The notes under the pieces: generated by a model
Seen by the model: the letters and a program-made list of their open reading frames with translations, nothing else
The model's database searches: none
What the model was told of the DNA's origin: nothing
Shown: piece by piece, positions 26,710-39,706 of the stretch
How positions within the stretch are numbered: the stretch's first letter is position 1
Layout: every line of letters starts with the position of its first letter
Assembly (NCBI GenBank): GCA_022829145.1
Contig: CM040753.1
Coordinates: 17,996,384 to 18,060,383, forward strand
DNA length: 64,000 bases
Direction of reading: 5' to 3'
DNA from: Albula goreensis
Lineage: Eukaryota; Chordata; Actinopteri; Albuliformes; Albulidae
Program-made: the position numbers and the translations under genes

Positions 26710-28508
26710 CAACAGGATATTACCACAGGTTCTTTAGACTCACCAGTTCTTGTGAAGTACATTAAGGGGTATGGCCAAGGATGATAATTTGTCTCTGTCT
26801 CTATAAGACAGCAGTGGAAATTTGAGTTTGTATTACAAACTGGAACTTCCTGTACGTAAGTAGCAGAGAGGACAGAAGGAACACAGTAGCTGAGAATCTG
26901 GGTAGTCTAAAGCAGTGCTTCTCTGCACTTGTCTCAGGGGGCCGCATTGCATGCTGGTTTTTTGTTACTGGTGTTTCCTCTGTCCAATACCCTGCCAGAT
27001 CCACCCTCAGGAACTTGAGGACACCAATAATCCTACAGGCTTAGAGCCAAAAATGAACATTTGATTGAGTGTGTGGAGTCAAGACTCTACCCATGAGCTA
27101 GCTATGGTTTGTCTCCACAATTGTACCTGCTGAAGTATTCAGACCCTCCCAGCAGAAACAGGAAATTTCATCTGTCAGTATCTCAGTCTTCTTAGCACTA
27201 ATTTCAGTGCTTCTTGGCAGACTAAATTGTTTGCCCTTTACCTTGCCAAATACCAATTTTGTGAAAGATTTGTTTGACAGTTTTCATTATGCTTCACTAC
27301 ATACCAGTCAGCAAGTAGCAGTGGGAAGCACAACATGAAGTCTGAATTCATGTTCAGCTTGGCAAGCTGACAGTTTATATAGTATTAGCAATACTCAAGT
27401 GAAGATAAATCAAACTTTCAAGTCCAAATTTAGCTCATTATAAGTAATATTTTTTTGGTTGCTTTGCAAAAACTACCACAGCTAAATTTGTTAGTTTAGT
27501 TTCAGTCTTGGAACCTACCAGCTGGCTGGAGCTACTGTAATAGTTACTGCCCCAACTGGTTGCTGCAGCAGCCAACTCAGTAGTCATCTGAAATAGTGCT
27601 GATATTTTGTGATGCAGTGACTAACAGTGCATGTTTGTGATACGGTTGTGTGTCCGGCAGCTTGGTGGCAGGGCTCCACTTGGCTCAGCTTCCAGGGAAA
27701 CATCTTGGAGCATATGTTGACTTCCTGCTTTCCAAATTGCATGTTGGGCTATGTGTTTGTTGACAAATTGGCAGTGTGATAAAAGAAACTAGCTAGTTGC
27801 TGCATGAAACATAGGTGTCATGTCCGAGACTGCCTCCTCCTTCTTCTTTAAGAGAGGTGTGTAGATGGGGCTAGTACAGTTGTTAAATTCAGGTGAGGAA
27901 AATAGGCGGGGAAATAATTTTAAAAATACATAGCAGTGATTGTGGCCTAATTTGTCTGTGGCTGCAGAAGCACAGTGACACGGGCCTCAAGGCCTGAATC
28001 ATGAACCCTGCTGTTTCCCACTTGCATTAGCTGCGCAGGCATTCCCTGAATGCAGCAGCATAGCAAACATAATTCATGATGAATTTGAGTCAGGGTGGAA
28101 TGTGCGTCCGAAGTGGCGGCCCCGACAGTGTTCACTGATATGTTACCTGCGTGCCATCTGTCCCCCCGAAATCCCTGCTGCAGTGATGGAATCCCCGCTC
28201 CAACACTGATGTCTCTCCTCTGCATATCTCTGAACAGATGTCCTGAGGTGAATTTATCACCTCTGAGGCTTTTACCACCTCTAACTTAAACCAACATCGC
28301 CTGGAAGACAATATAACACTGGAATGTGAAACCTTTCTGCTGGCTAATATAACTTGTTTTTTTATATATTTTTTCTGTCTTTCTCAGAATAAAAATATTG
28401 GGTATTCAGGGTTTTATTTTGTGTTTTTCCTGCATGTTTTACTGTTGTGCAAACAGGCGTCTGACAGGTTAGTGGACAAAGAGCCACAGCAGCTGGGGAG
28501 GAAAGCCT

Positions 28509-28523
28509 GGGGGGGGGGGGGGG
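28509..28523. repeat. G15 homopolymer
   Basis: Fifteen consecutive G residues, followed about 55 bases later by C-runs (CACCCCCCACCCCCC). Confidence 0.95.
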
Positions 28524-29040
28524 TCTGTGTCAGGGTTAGGTTACTACTGTAATTTTAGAGCTGTCAGCACTCCGTCACCCCCCACCCCCCAACTCCAACC
28601 ACCCTCAAAACTGCTCTATCTCACTCTTTAGCTCTACAGTTTTCCACATAACTAGTTTTATCATGAAGAAAAGAGCACATGCTTTGCATTACACGACATT
28701 TTACACATGTGGAAGACTATCTTGTCCAGAGTGAATATTCACATGTATACACATACAATACATCTATACAGCTGCATATCTTGCTGCTATCCTTTACTGT
28801 TGCCAAAATTTAAATCCATTTGGCACAAACTGATCAAATTCAGTTAAACCTACCACACGATGGAACCATACTATAAGACATCAGTGTATTACTACAATTT
28901 GTGCTTTATTTTCACAGGTGTCTGAAGGATGAAAACGGTTCAAATGATTATTTGACCCAGATTATTACTTTCAATTGATATGAGAATAAGGTATGGTAAA
29001 TGGCAGGTTTTTTATCCCCTCTCTCTGCAGCGGCGGTGGT

Positions 29041-29052
29041 GGGGGGGGGGGG
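29041..29052. repeat. G12 homopolymer
   Basis: Twelve consecutive G residues after GGCGGTGGT. Confidence 0.95.
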
Positions 29053-30406
29053 TGTTCTGCAGGCCCACAGAGCTGCACCGTCTCATGTTTCATCTGCGGT
29101 GTCTAAAGTGTGCTTCTGTGCTATCCACACTGCTCTTGTTTCAGTGCTCCTATCCCAGTCTCCCCCATAGTCTACACTGTTTGACTGTAATTAATAAACA
29201 ATTGATTGCATGATGCTTTTTAAATATATAATTCAGAATTATATGATTACATAGTTGTATTTTCTTGTGGTTGTTCTAGCGAAGGGTAAGAAGTTGATAG
29301 TTTTGTCAGCCAAAGTAACAATAAGAAGAAACTCCAGTTAACCAACCATTGCACAAAACCAGCAGAAGCGTTTTAATTACTCTTTTTCAATGTTGAACTA
29401 TTATGCAAAACCACACACATTTAAAACAAATGCCAACACACTTGCAATGGATTAAAAATCCAACACACTGTCAAACCCATAAGCTCTCAGTGGTTGTATA
29501 AATCCATTAATTGAGGCTTCTGTATGTTGAGTATGCTTTACTTGTTAGTCTGCTTGCAGAGTATTTAATACACCCACTTCTTCTTGTTAATGTCATTCCA
29601 GAGATTCAAATATTTGTTTTTTTCCTTAATAATATGGGGTTTTGGCTGACATAACTATCAAGAATTATCAGTTATTAATGTTAATAACATTGCTATAAAT
29701 AGCATATTACACAAAATCTGTAGCAGTATGTATGTAAAATAGTCCTGTGTGTATGTGTGTTTCTGCTTGTGTCTAGTGTGTATATGTGTATGTTACTGTA
29801 AGTGTGTGTGTGTACATGTCTGTATATGTGTGTGTGTGTATGTTTGCGTGTGTAAGCATGTGCATGTTTGCATGTCTGTGTATATGTATGTATGCGTGTG
29901 TGTGTGTGACTGACCCCACAAACATCCCAAAGATGAAAATGTCTGAGGAGTGGGCCAGGGGGGTGGAGAGGCTTGCGGCCGGCCATGTTTGGTTTTCCCC
30001 AGCTTGCTGACAGCTCACTGGGCTGGAACATAGCGGGATGTTTCCCACAGCACCACCACTGATCGGATTCTTCAAAACTGACATTCCAAAGAGGAGCACA
30101 ACCTCAGGGATGCAGAGACAGGAAGAACTGCTCAAGAGTGATGTGTGCAATCATGGCTCAGTGTAGTCCAGCAATAAATACTGTCCTTGACACAGCATGC
30201 CACAAACCAGGGCCATGATACTTCCCCAAATACGGCACAGAGGATACATTCTGGATACAGCAGCATGGCAACATTTAGTATCAGAAGAATGAGATTGATT
30301 GAAATGTAATTCTATTACACTTTCACATACACACATGCGTGCACGCACACAAATCGTCTATGCACATTCACATACATACTTTCTCTCAAACACAAATGGT
30401 TTTGCT

Positions 30407-30410
<4 letters not shown>

Positions 30411-30493
<83 letters not shown>
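30411..30493. repeat. (CA)n microsatellite
   Basis: About 41 uninterrupted CA units. Confidence 0.98.
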
Positions 30494-30495
<2 letters not shown>

Positions 30496-30621
30496 TATAA
30501 CACATGTACACAGACACACATAACAATAGGCATTCACACAAACACACATTCATAGACTTGTATACTGGATCTCTCTCACACATACAGATTATGCACAAAG
30601 TTTGCTCTCTTCCTCTCTCTT

Positions 30622-30657
<36 letters not shown>

Positions 30658-32828
30658 TCACACACACACACCAGCCTTCTGACCACCCAGCTACTGACCT
30701 TAGCTCCTGCCCCCCACCCCTTAGAGGGCAGAAGCCGGGGAAAAAAAACTCCACACCACTCATTTCCTTTCCCGGCCTCCACTCCCCCGATTCTCACACT
30801 CATGTCGTAACAACTTGTAAAAGAAGCAAGACTTTGACCCTGCCCATAAAAGCCCCCTATCCTATCCCCTCTCTCTGCTGCAGCCAAGCCTTGCACTGGC
30901 CAGTTGATGAATCTCTTTCATAGAATGAGAGATGAGAAAGACTACTGCTTCAGCCTGTTTACTGTGTAACTGGTCCAGGGGTGAGCAAACAAATTGCTGG
31001 AAGGTTTTTATACATAACTGTATACAGTAAAGTGTTCTAACACAGGATACATATGCAGCAAGGATACGTAGCCTATGATGTTTATCACAAATGTCATATC
31101 AAATTAATGAATAAGAGCAGATGGTGGCATAAAATCCTACAACTGATCAGCCTTTGCTGTTCCCCTGAATGGAATGGTACAAGAGGGGCCTTACTGCTAC
31201 AGGATCTACAGGGAAAACACGATGATGGACATACGTGTGTGCCCATTCTCTGGAGAGCAACTGTTTTGATTGTTCATTGAAAGGCCCATCAATGCATATA
31301 TACAGTAATGCACTATACATTTTGTTCATTGACATTATGACTTAAGGTATGATTGATGTGTGTGAAAAGATTTCACTCCAATGATAAGTGTTTATGTCCC
31401 TTTATGCACAATATAGTACAGCATATGGAATGCAGCACTTTGACCTCGTCACTGGTTCCTCCTGCCAGTGTTGTTTTCTGTTTGTTGGCATTGCCGTTCT
31501 TTATTTTGTTGACAATGTTATTGCTGTCGCTGTTTCCATGGCTGCTGGTGTTGTGCTGTTGCCATGCCTGCCTCTCCTCCAGATGTGACAGCGGTAGCAG
31601 GAGCTGGAGCAGGGAGCTGGGGTCAGAGGTCACTGAGGGTTTGGGTTTCTTGCTCATGGGCTCCTGTAGGGCACAGTCAGGGTCCTTCCTCCAGTACACC
31701 AAAGCCTTGTCTCTTTTCTCTAGAAAAATATTAGTCTTGAAGCAGCACAGGGGAACACTGACAAAGGATCAGCGATTTGCCCCCCTCCCCTCCAGTTGTG
31801 TTCTGTGCAGAGATGGTGTTACAGAACATGGCCGTTTAGGGGTGTCATATGTCCAGTGGACACTCACATACTCACGTAAGCAGTAACACACACTCAAGCT
31901 GATTGGAGCTCTCGCAGAACTGCACAGGATTGTGGTGCATCTTACCTGAGTAGAATGCATGCTTGTATGCGAATGTGTCCATCTATGTATCAGCATGAGT
32001 GCATCAGCATGTGTATTCATGTCTGTGTTTAGGAGAGTGTGTACATGCATTTGTATATCCATATGTTAATGCATGTGTGTTTATGAGCATGTGCAAATGC
32101 ATGCGTGTGTGTGAGCCTAAGCATGCATGTGTGTGTGTGTGCGCGTGCATGCATGTATTCGCACATGTGTGCCTGCTGTCTTGGTGCAGAGCTTCCCTCC
32201 CACAGTAGTGGTCTTTATAAACACATCAGCAGGGCTGACAGCCCACAGTGAGAGCTAGGCAGAGCCAGAGAGAGGGTCTGGGACCCCAGCACTCATAAAA
32301 AATCACTTCTAATTTATTTCCCCCCAAATTGGAAAGTGCACGCTCACACCTGACTAAATCATCACGCGTCAGCTGGAGACGGCCCCCCACCGCACCAGGC
32401 CGAAACCTGAGCCTGGCTTTGCTGAGCAGGCCCAAGCCAGAGAGGCAGAGAAAACACAGGGACACGCCACGCATTCCGTAATGGCTTCTACAGATGTGGC
32501 TGCTGCTCCTGATAGCCTTCCCTTTACACCCTGGCTCTAGCCCGCTGTTCAGGAGGGCTAAACCCAACTTGTCTTTCACATTCTTTTTCCCTCGTGTTGG
32601 TATAGCCTCAGAACGCCCTCATACTGACTTGGTCGTTTTCTCCCTCTCTTACTTCTCCCTTCTCTGCAGCCCCTTCCCCTCTGTGTGTCTCCTCTGTCAC
32701 ACACAGCCCCGGATGGCATCTAGGAAGCTGAGGGTTTATGTTCTGTGTGCCTCTGGAAAAAATAAGCGGCACAAAGATGCCATGGAAAAATTCTCCCTCT
32801 CTGACTGTATGTCTCATTCTCCTTCTGA

Positions 32829-32834
<6 letters not shown>

Positions 32835-32871
<37 letters not shown>
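32835..32871. repeat. (CT)n microsatellite
   Basis: About 18 CT units within a pyrimidine-rich stretch. Confidence 0.96.
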
Positions 32872-32874
<3 letters not shown>

Positions 32875-33373
32875 TATTCTCACTATCAGTTTTTTTATTC
32901 TGAGACTGGGTTATAAGGCAAAAGACAACTGCTTTTTCCTTTTTGTAAGGATACCGTAAATCCACAACAAGTTGCTGAGTAACATGAGACGATTTCAGAG
33001 GAATTGTTGTGCTAGCGCAATCTGCATCTTTTTGATAAGTTGGTCTAATCAAGACAATGTCAGATGAGGGTGGTATTGAAGTCTGGGTTTAAGGGTGGCT
33101 GCTCTTATTCTATTGATGATTTATTTATTCTTCTTAGGGGGAGATTATATAACTGGGTTAATGTATTTGTAAAATGTGTACCACAAAATTGATTAAAATG
33201 CCTAATGAATGGAGATTCAAAATCTCAATGTCTTCCTTTCTGTTTCTGTCTTACTGTCTGCTTCTCTCTCCCTTGCTTTCTCTCACTAAGTCTGATTCAC
33301 TCCTCTCTGTCTCTGTCTCTTCCTTCCCTCTCTCCTTCCCTGCTCTTCTCTCCTGGGTCCCACCCTCCGGCTC

Positions 33374-33409
33374 CTAATGTGGAACACACATGTTATTATT
33401 CCACATTAG
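33374..33409. repeat. Perfect 11-bp inverted repeat, 14-base spacer
   Basis: CTAATGTGGAA and TTCCACATTAG are exact complements. They lie in complex sequence just before the CA minisatellite. Each arm contains a GGAA core. Confidence 0.85.
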
Positions 33410-33540
33410 ACACGGCTATCATAAACTTGACAAACACTAAACAAACAGCGCAGGTGGCCGCCAAGGCTGAGGGCAGAGGCCGAGAGAGCTGCCTTTCCTC
33501 CACTGAGACTGCAGGGCCCAGGGAGCACAGCACGGCCTCC

Positions 33541-33958
33541 TCAACACTCACACACACACACACATACACATAATACACACACTCTCTCACACATACACAC
33601 ACACACACACAATACACACTCACACACACACACACATACACACTCACGCAAATCACACACACACACACAATACTCACTCATACAAATCACACACACATAA
33701 TACACACTCAAACACACACACACACACACAATATACACTCAAACACACACACACATACACACTCACGCAAATCACACACACACACACACACAATACTCAC
33801 TCATACAAATCACACACACATAATACACACTCAAACACACACACACACACACACAATACTCACTCAAACACACACACACACATACACACTCACGCAAATC
33901 ACACACACACACACACACAATACTCACTCATACAAATCACACACACATAATACACACT

Positions 33959-33994
<36 letters not shown>

Positions 33995-34234
33995 ATACAC
34001 TCACACACACACACACATACACACTCACGCAAATCACACACACACACACACACAATACTCACTCATACAAATCACACACACATAATACACACTCAAAAAC
34101 ACACACACACACACACACACAATATACACTCACACAAATCACACACACACTCACTCAAACACACACCCATAATAAACACTGAAACACACACACACACACT
34201 ACACACACACACACAAATAACACACACACACACA

Positions 34235-34285
<51 letters not shown>

Positions 34286-34332
34286 CACACACACACACAC
34301 ACACACACATACACACACACACACACACAACA
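33541..34332. repeat. Compound CA minisatellite with higher-order units
   Basis: Four higher-order units, each marked by CACTCACGCAAATC (starts 33641, 33760, 33887, 34022), then a CA tract, TACTCACTCATACAAATC, another CA tract and TAATACACACTCAAA. Unit lengths are 119, 127 and 135 bases, the difference being CA number. Beyond about 34140 the order decays into CA, a (CT)n patch (34239-34266) and more CA. Confidence 0.93.
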
Positions 34333-35492
34333 CACATCAGTACAACAGAGTTTATGCAGTCACAACACAGACGATACAAACAATGAATACCACAGAGCAC
34401 AGCACAGCTTCTCTGAGAGGCCAAGAAACAGACAGAAGAGCCCCAACAGAAAGAGCATGGCACAGTCTGCTCAGACACAGCAAAGCCAGGTCAGTGCAGA
34501 TAAGCTCAAGACTGCAATAAACTGCACTTTCTCAAGAACAACCCAGGAAATTGCTGACAGAGAATGACATTTCACTCAACAAAATAATGGGAGGAGCTAC
34601 CATATAGTGTCAGTGACTTAATGACTTGGAGAAATCACTTTATTTGCTGTGGCAAGACTGACATTTTTGATTGGTTCAAGCAAGTTAGGGGCTGACAAGT
34701 TAGGGACATGTCACACATCTGATATCTCCTAAAATGTCCCCATTCCAGAAACATAACAGTAGAGGAATCATTATATATGAGACCTTTTTCCAATAGCCTT
34801 TATGGAGGTGGACCATGGCAAAAATAATAAAGAAGGCTGAGCATAGTGGTGTACCCAAAGATATAAACAAATATAGGGAGTAGACACATCTTGACTAATT
34901 GGGATGTTCAGTATACCTATCTACTAGCCTTATAACTATTAATACCTATGGGCTATAGAGTAACAGTATGCTTACATCCTCAGATGTTCATCTCCTCACT
35001 TACCACTACACGACTGTTTAACCAGCCAGCATGGAAAAAAAACGGTGGCTAAAATTCCATGCAGATGGAAAAGCCATATAAATGCCTGCTTCTCCGACAG
35101 AGGAGTATTAACATAATTAAATGGGCATTCAACAATTGGAGAAAATAGGGCTACAAAAAAGAGCATTGGACAGGAAACTTTAAGAATGGATGATTTGTGA
35201 ACTTGCTTACTCGTGTTGGAGATTGGACCAGAGTCATTAAGAAGCAGGCTGCATTTTTTGGAAACCCCACAGGTGAAATGAAAAATTGCAAAAATAAACA
35301 CATTATGAGTTGATACATATTTCTAACTCATCGTGTAATTAGGCCTTAGTGTAAGCACAAACACAGTGAAGCACAATTTGTGTTTGTGCAAGACACCCTG
35401 GTGCATAAGACAGATTACTGGTGCTGGGGGAGAGAGACTGAGAAAGAGGAGTGGGAGCTGCTACACGGGATATGCCACAGACCTTACACTGC

Positions 35493-35495
<3 letters not shown>
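34333..35495. other. Intergenic, no gene seen
   Basis: Unique sequence. About 35030-35130 holds CCATGCAGATGGAAAAGCC and TAACATAATTAAATGGGC, possibly regulatory. Confidence 0.55.

Positions 35496-35537
<42 letters not shown>
35496..35537. repeat. (CA)n microsatellite
   Basis: About 20 CA units. Confidence 0.97.
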
Positions 35538-35539
<2 letters not shown>

Positions 35540-36163
35540 ACTTACATACTTACACAGGCACACATGTGCACACACTTTGACTGACACCTCCATACACTGA
35601 CATACACAAACATACACACTAATACTGATTCACTTCGACAGTATGACATGCCACATAAAATACAAGGCACAAAACATTTACAGTGATTGGAAGAAAAGTT
35701 ATGTTAACTAGGAAACATACGCCGCCCCAAGCCTCCAGCCTAATCCAGCTTTACAGTCACAACGACAGCTCCTGCACTGCAGTCTGCTGTGCTAGCCACA
35801 GGACTTTAATGAAGTCTTTACAGGTCCACACACAAAGCAGAGGGTTAACAAGTGGAGATGGGACCAGCCCCTTGTCCAGGAGGGGACAAGCACGGCTGCA
35901 GTGAGCAGTGGACATGGGGTCATTTGGGAGACAGAGGTTTGGGCTGGCGGGTGGTGGGGGTGTGGGCGTTGGTAGACTGACAGTCCTGAAACAGAGCCTT
36001 CTCTCAGTATCGCCCCCTCCAACCTTCCTGGGATGAGTAACTCTATCTCCCTCGTCCCTCACCAGATGTTCAACTCTGTGTAACCCACAGCAGGCAGCTT
36101 CAGACACCTCCCAGAACACGTACCTCCACTGCCCAAAGGCTGTGGGTCTCTGCCACCCATTCA
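35538..36163. other. Intergenic, no gene seen
   Basis: GC-richer unique sequence. A minus-strand frame of about 170 codons crosses it but begins inside the neighbouring CA repeat and resembles no known protein. Confidence 0.5.
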
Positions 36164-36193
36164 TACACACACACACACACACACACACACATG

Positions 36194-36226
<33 letters not shown>

Positions 36227-36421
36227 GCGCACACACACACACACATACACACGCACACACACACACACGCACTCACAAGTAAACAAATACACACACACAC
36301 ATCCACACAAGCATATATGCATGCACACTCACACACCCACATGCCCAAGTATGCAACCACACATGCACTGACACACATACACACATACACACAAACAGAC
36401 ATACACACACACACACACACA
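36164..36421. repeat. Interrupted (CA)n tract
   Basis: CA repeats broken by GCGC and ATGCAC interruptions, about 260 bases. Confidence 0.93.
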
Positions 36422-38827
36422 TACCTTCACCTAGAAAGATATACATTGGATACTTCCCGAAGCAATTAAATTAAGTGCATTCCTCAATGGTATACTGGGA
36501 CCTCTAAGTCACAAACCCAGCTCCCTAACCATTCACATGATTCATCATTTAAATCAGCTTAAACTCAGTTAAATCAGTAAACCTGGTTACTTGGGTCAGA
36601 ACTGGATGGCAATTTTAAGAATAAAATTAATTAATTCACACATTTCGGAAAATAAGTTACTTTATTGTTGACTCTGTAAATAACGTTGTCTATATCATAA
36701 AAAAACATCTCCATTTTTGAGTCTGATACACGAATTGAAAGGTTATAGTGCAGTTAATGTTTCATGGCTCAGTGTTTAAAGTTTATTACACCATGTTTAC
36801 AACTCCATGAGACTAAAACTTGCTTGCTCTTAGGTAGAGTAATATAAAAGCGAATACAGTGTTGTCTTTTTGGCGATACAAGCATGTATAGCACAAAAGC
36901 ACATAAGCCAATGACAATTGACAACCAATACAGCTTATCAATGTATGTGACGGCTGCAGAATAATCGCATCACTGTGATTAGCTGTGATGGATGCTAAAG
37001 GCTGCTATCTCTCACTGTAGACCCTACTTGGTGAGTGGCAACCTGATATGGCCAGTGCAACACATGCTTGTTTTTCAAAGGTCTGTTTGTGTTTTTACAG
37101 CTTGTCCAGCTGCTTGGAACAGACAAACAAGACTTAGAGTTTGAGCTGAGAAAGTCATAGCTCCACTCACTCTCTCCACCCTGGCTCTCACTGCAGCTGC
37201 CTAAGACCAGACAAACGAACTGACTGACAGACAAACCAACCCTTTCATTGGGAGTGCATGTGTCACACTTAACAAAAAGCAATAGAAGTGAAAGATATTG
37301 AAATAGAACATCATTAGGATATATAGCAATGAAATGTTTGGGTAAATAAACAAATTACAGCCATTTTCATATATTGCAATATATTTACAGAAATACACAT
37401 GCTGTAAAATTGTATTCATCATTCTTTACACCCATTCCAATCACACAAAAGAGAGGGCATTGTGGACACAGTGAATCTTTGAAGCAAGGGATTGTGGGAT
37501 TGATATTTTTAACTTTTCATTCATTCTGCTTTGTTCAGAACCACTCTCCCTGCTTGAAGTGGTTTATTTCTGGGAATAACAATGTCAGACTTCATTTCAC
37601 AGTATGCCATTTCCTTTATTCAGTTCAGCTCAACAGACATATTATTCTTCCCCAATTGTAATAACCTCTCTTAGTTGCTCTCTTATTGTTTCTCTCTCTC
37701 AGGTGATGAAGTGGTATGGAATGAATGGCTTTATCAAAGTTGATGACAAATATTTTCTTTATTTGCCTTTTATTTTAAGATTTAACTGAATGAAGATTTG
37801 TGTGATTCTTTTTTTTAATGAATACAGCACTGAATAATGGGAGAGCAAAGAAATGGAGTGAAAAAGAAGAGAGTTCAGTGCTTGTGTAGACACAATAAAG
37901 ACATTATTATGATGCAGACAAAGCAGCTCCCTCTCCCTCTCACACTCTTTCTTCCTTGCTGTCTATCTATCACAAGTAAAGTTGTTATGGGAAGAATAAT
38001 TTAGACTACTTGATGGTATTTTATTGATTATTATATACAATGCTTTTGCCAATAAAATAAAGAAAGTGGTGCAGGAGCATAACGTCTTTCTCCTTCCCCC
38101 TCCTGTTCTCTCTCTCTCTCCCACTGTATCAGCCCTGAAAACATTATCAGAGTCAGTATGGTGCTGTAAGGGGCTGTGTGAATCTGGGGACCAGGACAGA
38201 ATCATGTGACCGGCAGGCCTAGAGTCACAGAGGGGAAAGAACAGAAAGAGAGAGGGAGAGAGAGGGAGGCACAGAGCAGTCACATGTCCCCTGGCACACT
38301 CCCTCCATCGCTCCATCTCTCCCACCGTCTCCCAACAGAGCTTCCCCTTTCCAAATGGCTCCAAACACCATGATTAAGATCAGAGTAAACTAACTCTCCC
38401 TCTCTCCCTCTCTCTCCCTCTCTCACTGTCCCTGGGTGCCTGTATGTAACATCAGTAAAGCTGTCAGCTGGGCCAGCCAAGGTAAACAGCCCAAACCCGG
38501 GTTCAGAGGTGACTGGAGCCGAGATGTTTTTCCTCAGGAACCCAGGGACCCCCGGAGGCTCTTGGCTGGGGCCCAGGGAGGGGCAGGGGAGAGGGAGGAA
38601 GATGATCCCCTCGATTGCCCTCAACACTAATGTGGCCAGGGCCCAGTTTTCTCCCCCCTAATCTGCATCTGTGTACACAAACCCTCTCAACAGGACCCCC
38701 CACCCTTCACACATACACACACACACACTCATTCATTCACTTACCAAGTTTTTTCTTTAAATCACCTCTGTGTCAACACACAAAAGGTCTGCAACATCCC
38801 AAAAATCTGGAACACACAAAGATGCAA
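36422..38827. other. Intergenic, no gene seen
   Basis: AT-rich unique sequence up to about 38100, then CT- and GA-rich patches (38100-38290, 38395-38430). Confidence 0.6.

Positions 38828-38883
<56 letters not shown>
38828..38883. repeat. (CA)n microsatellite
   Basis: About 27 CA units. Confidence 0.97.
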
Positions 38884-38884
<1 letters not shown>

Positions 38885-39305
38885 ACACAAGAGATGAATC
38901 CATGTACATAGTGAGCTTGTATACAAAGACACACATGTATTCACTCCTGAAAAAGGTAGCACTAAGGGTGTTTGATTTGCATGCTCTCTCACCAGATAAA
39001 TCCTGATCTGTGGGTTAGTGCCACAAGAGAAAAGTTAGTTAAGGCAGTACAGAACAGGATGAGGAGGACAGACGGCAAACTGAAGAGGCAGTGTATTTTA
39101 ACCATACAGTGCACCATACAGAGAAGTGAGAAACACATTAAACAGTGTATTGGAGGGAGGGAGGGTGCAAAGGAAGAGAGTGCGGAGGTGTGTGTGTGTG
39201 TGTGTGTGTGTGGGGGGTTAGAGGAGAGGCAGGCAAGTTGTGGTGATATCACTCACCCAGGAGTGACCCTCCTCTCAGCCTCCAAAAGCAGCTCCCTTAG
39301 AGAGT

Positions 39306-39344
<39 letters not shown>

Positions 39345-39667
39345 CAAAGGGGAGAGATGGAGACCATCCAGGAGCTGCAAATCAGGAGCAGCACTTAAAA
39401 CCTCAGAAGACAGATGGAGAGAGCAGGAGGGTGAGAAGAAGCAGGGAGGACCCATGGAGGCGAACCCCCTCCCTGACCCTCCATGCCAAGAAAAGCATGT
39501 TCAATTGAATTAAGAGAGAAAAAATAGCTGTATGGGGAGAGAGAAAAAGACAAAGGTTTAATCATTTTAAAAATTATTAATTTGCATTTATCCTCAAATT
39601 AATTTCTGTAAGCTTTTCCAACATCTACATATACATTTCAGCAGCATCTATTTTATTCATTTTAACT

Positions 39668-39706
<39 letters not shown>

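Larger units (their letters stand above)
26708..30410. other. Intergenic, no gene seen
   Basis: Contains two poly-G runs (28509-28523; 29041-29052), degenerate GT repeats (about 29745-29910) and otherwise ordinary sequence. No ORF resembles a protein. Confidence 0.6.
30494..33540. other. Intergenic with short repeats and candidate conserved block
   Basis: No gene. (CT)n/(CA)n at about 30610-30672; degenerate GT at about 31975-32175; (CT)n at 32835-32871. About 32220-32510 is complex, GC-richer sequence with CTTCTAATTTATTTCCCCCC and CATCACGCGTCAGCTGG, a candidate conserved element. Confidence 0.5.

Noticed and set aside
31353-31886. 177-codon plus-strand frame with a hydrophobic stretch
   Set aside because: The hydrophobic part comes from T-rich sequence; no similarity to a known membrane protein, and the opposite strand is equally open.
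35757-36272. 171-codon minus-strand frame with a donor-like AGGTACGT inside
   Set aside because: Starts in a CA repeat and shows no similarity; the donor-like site alone is not enough for an exon.
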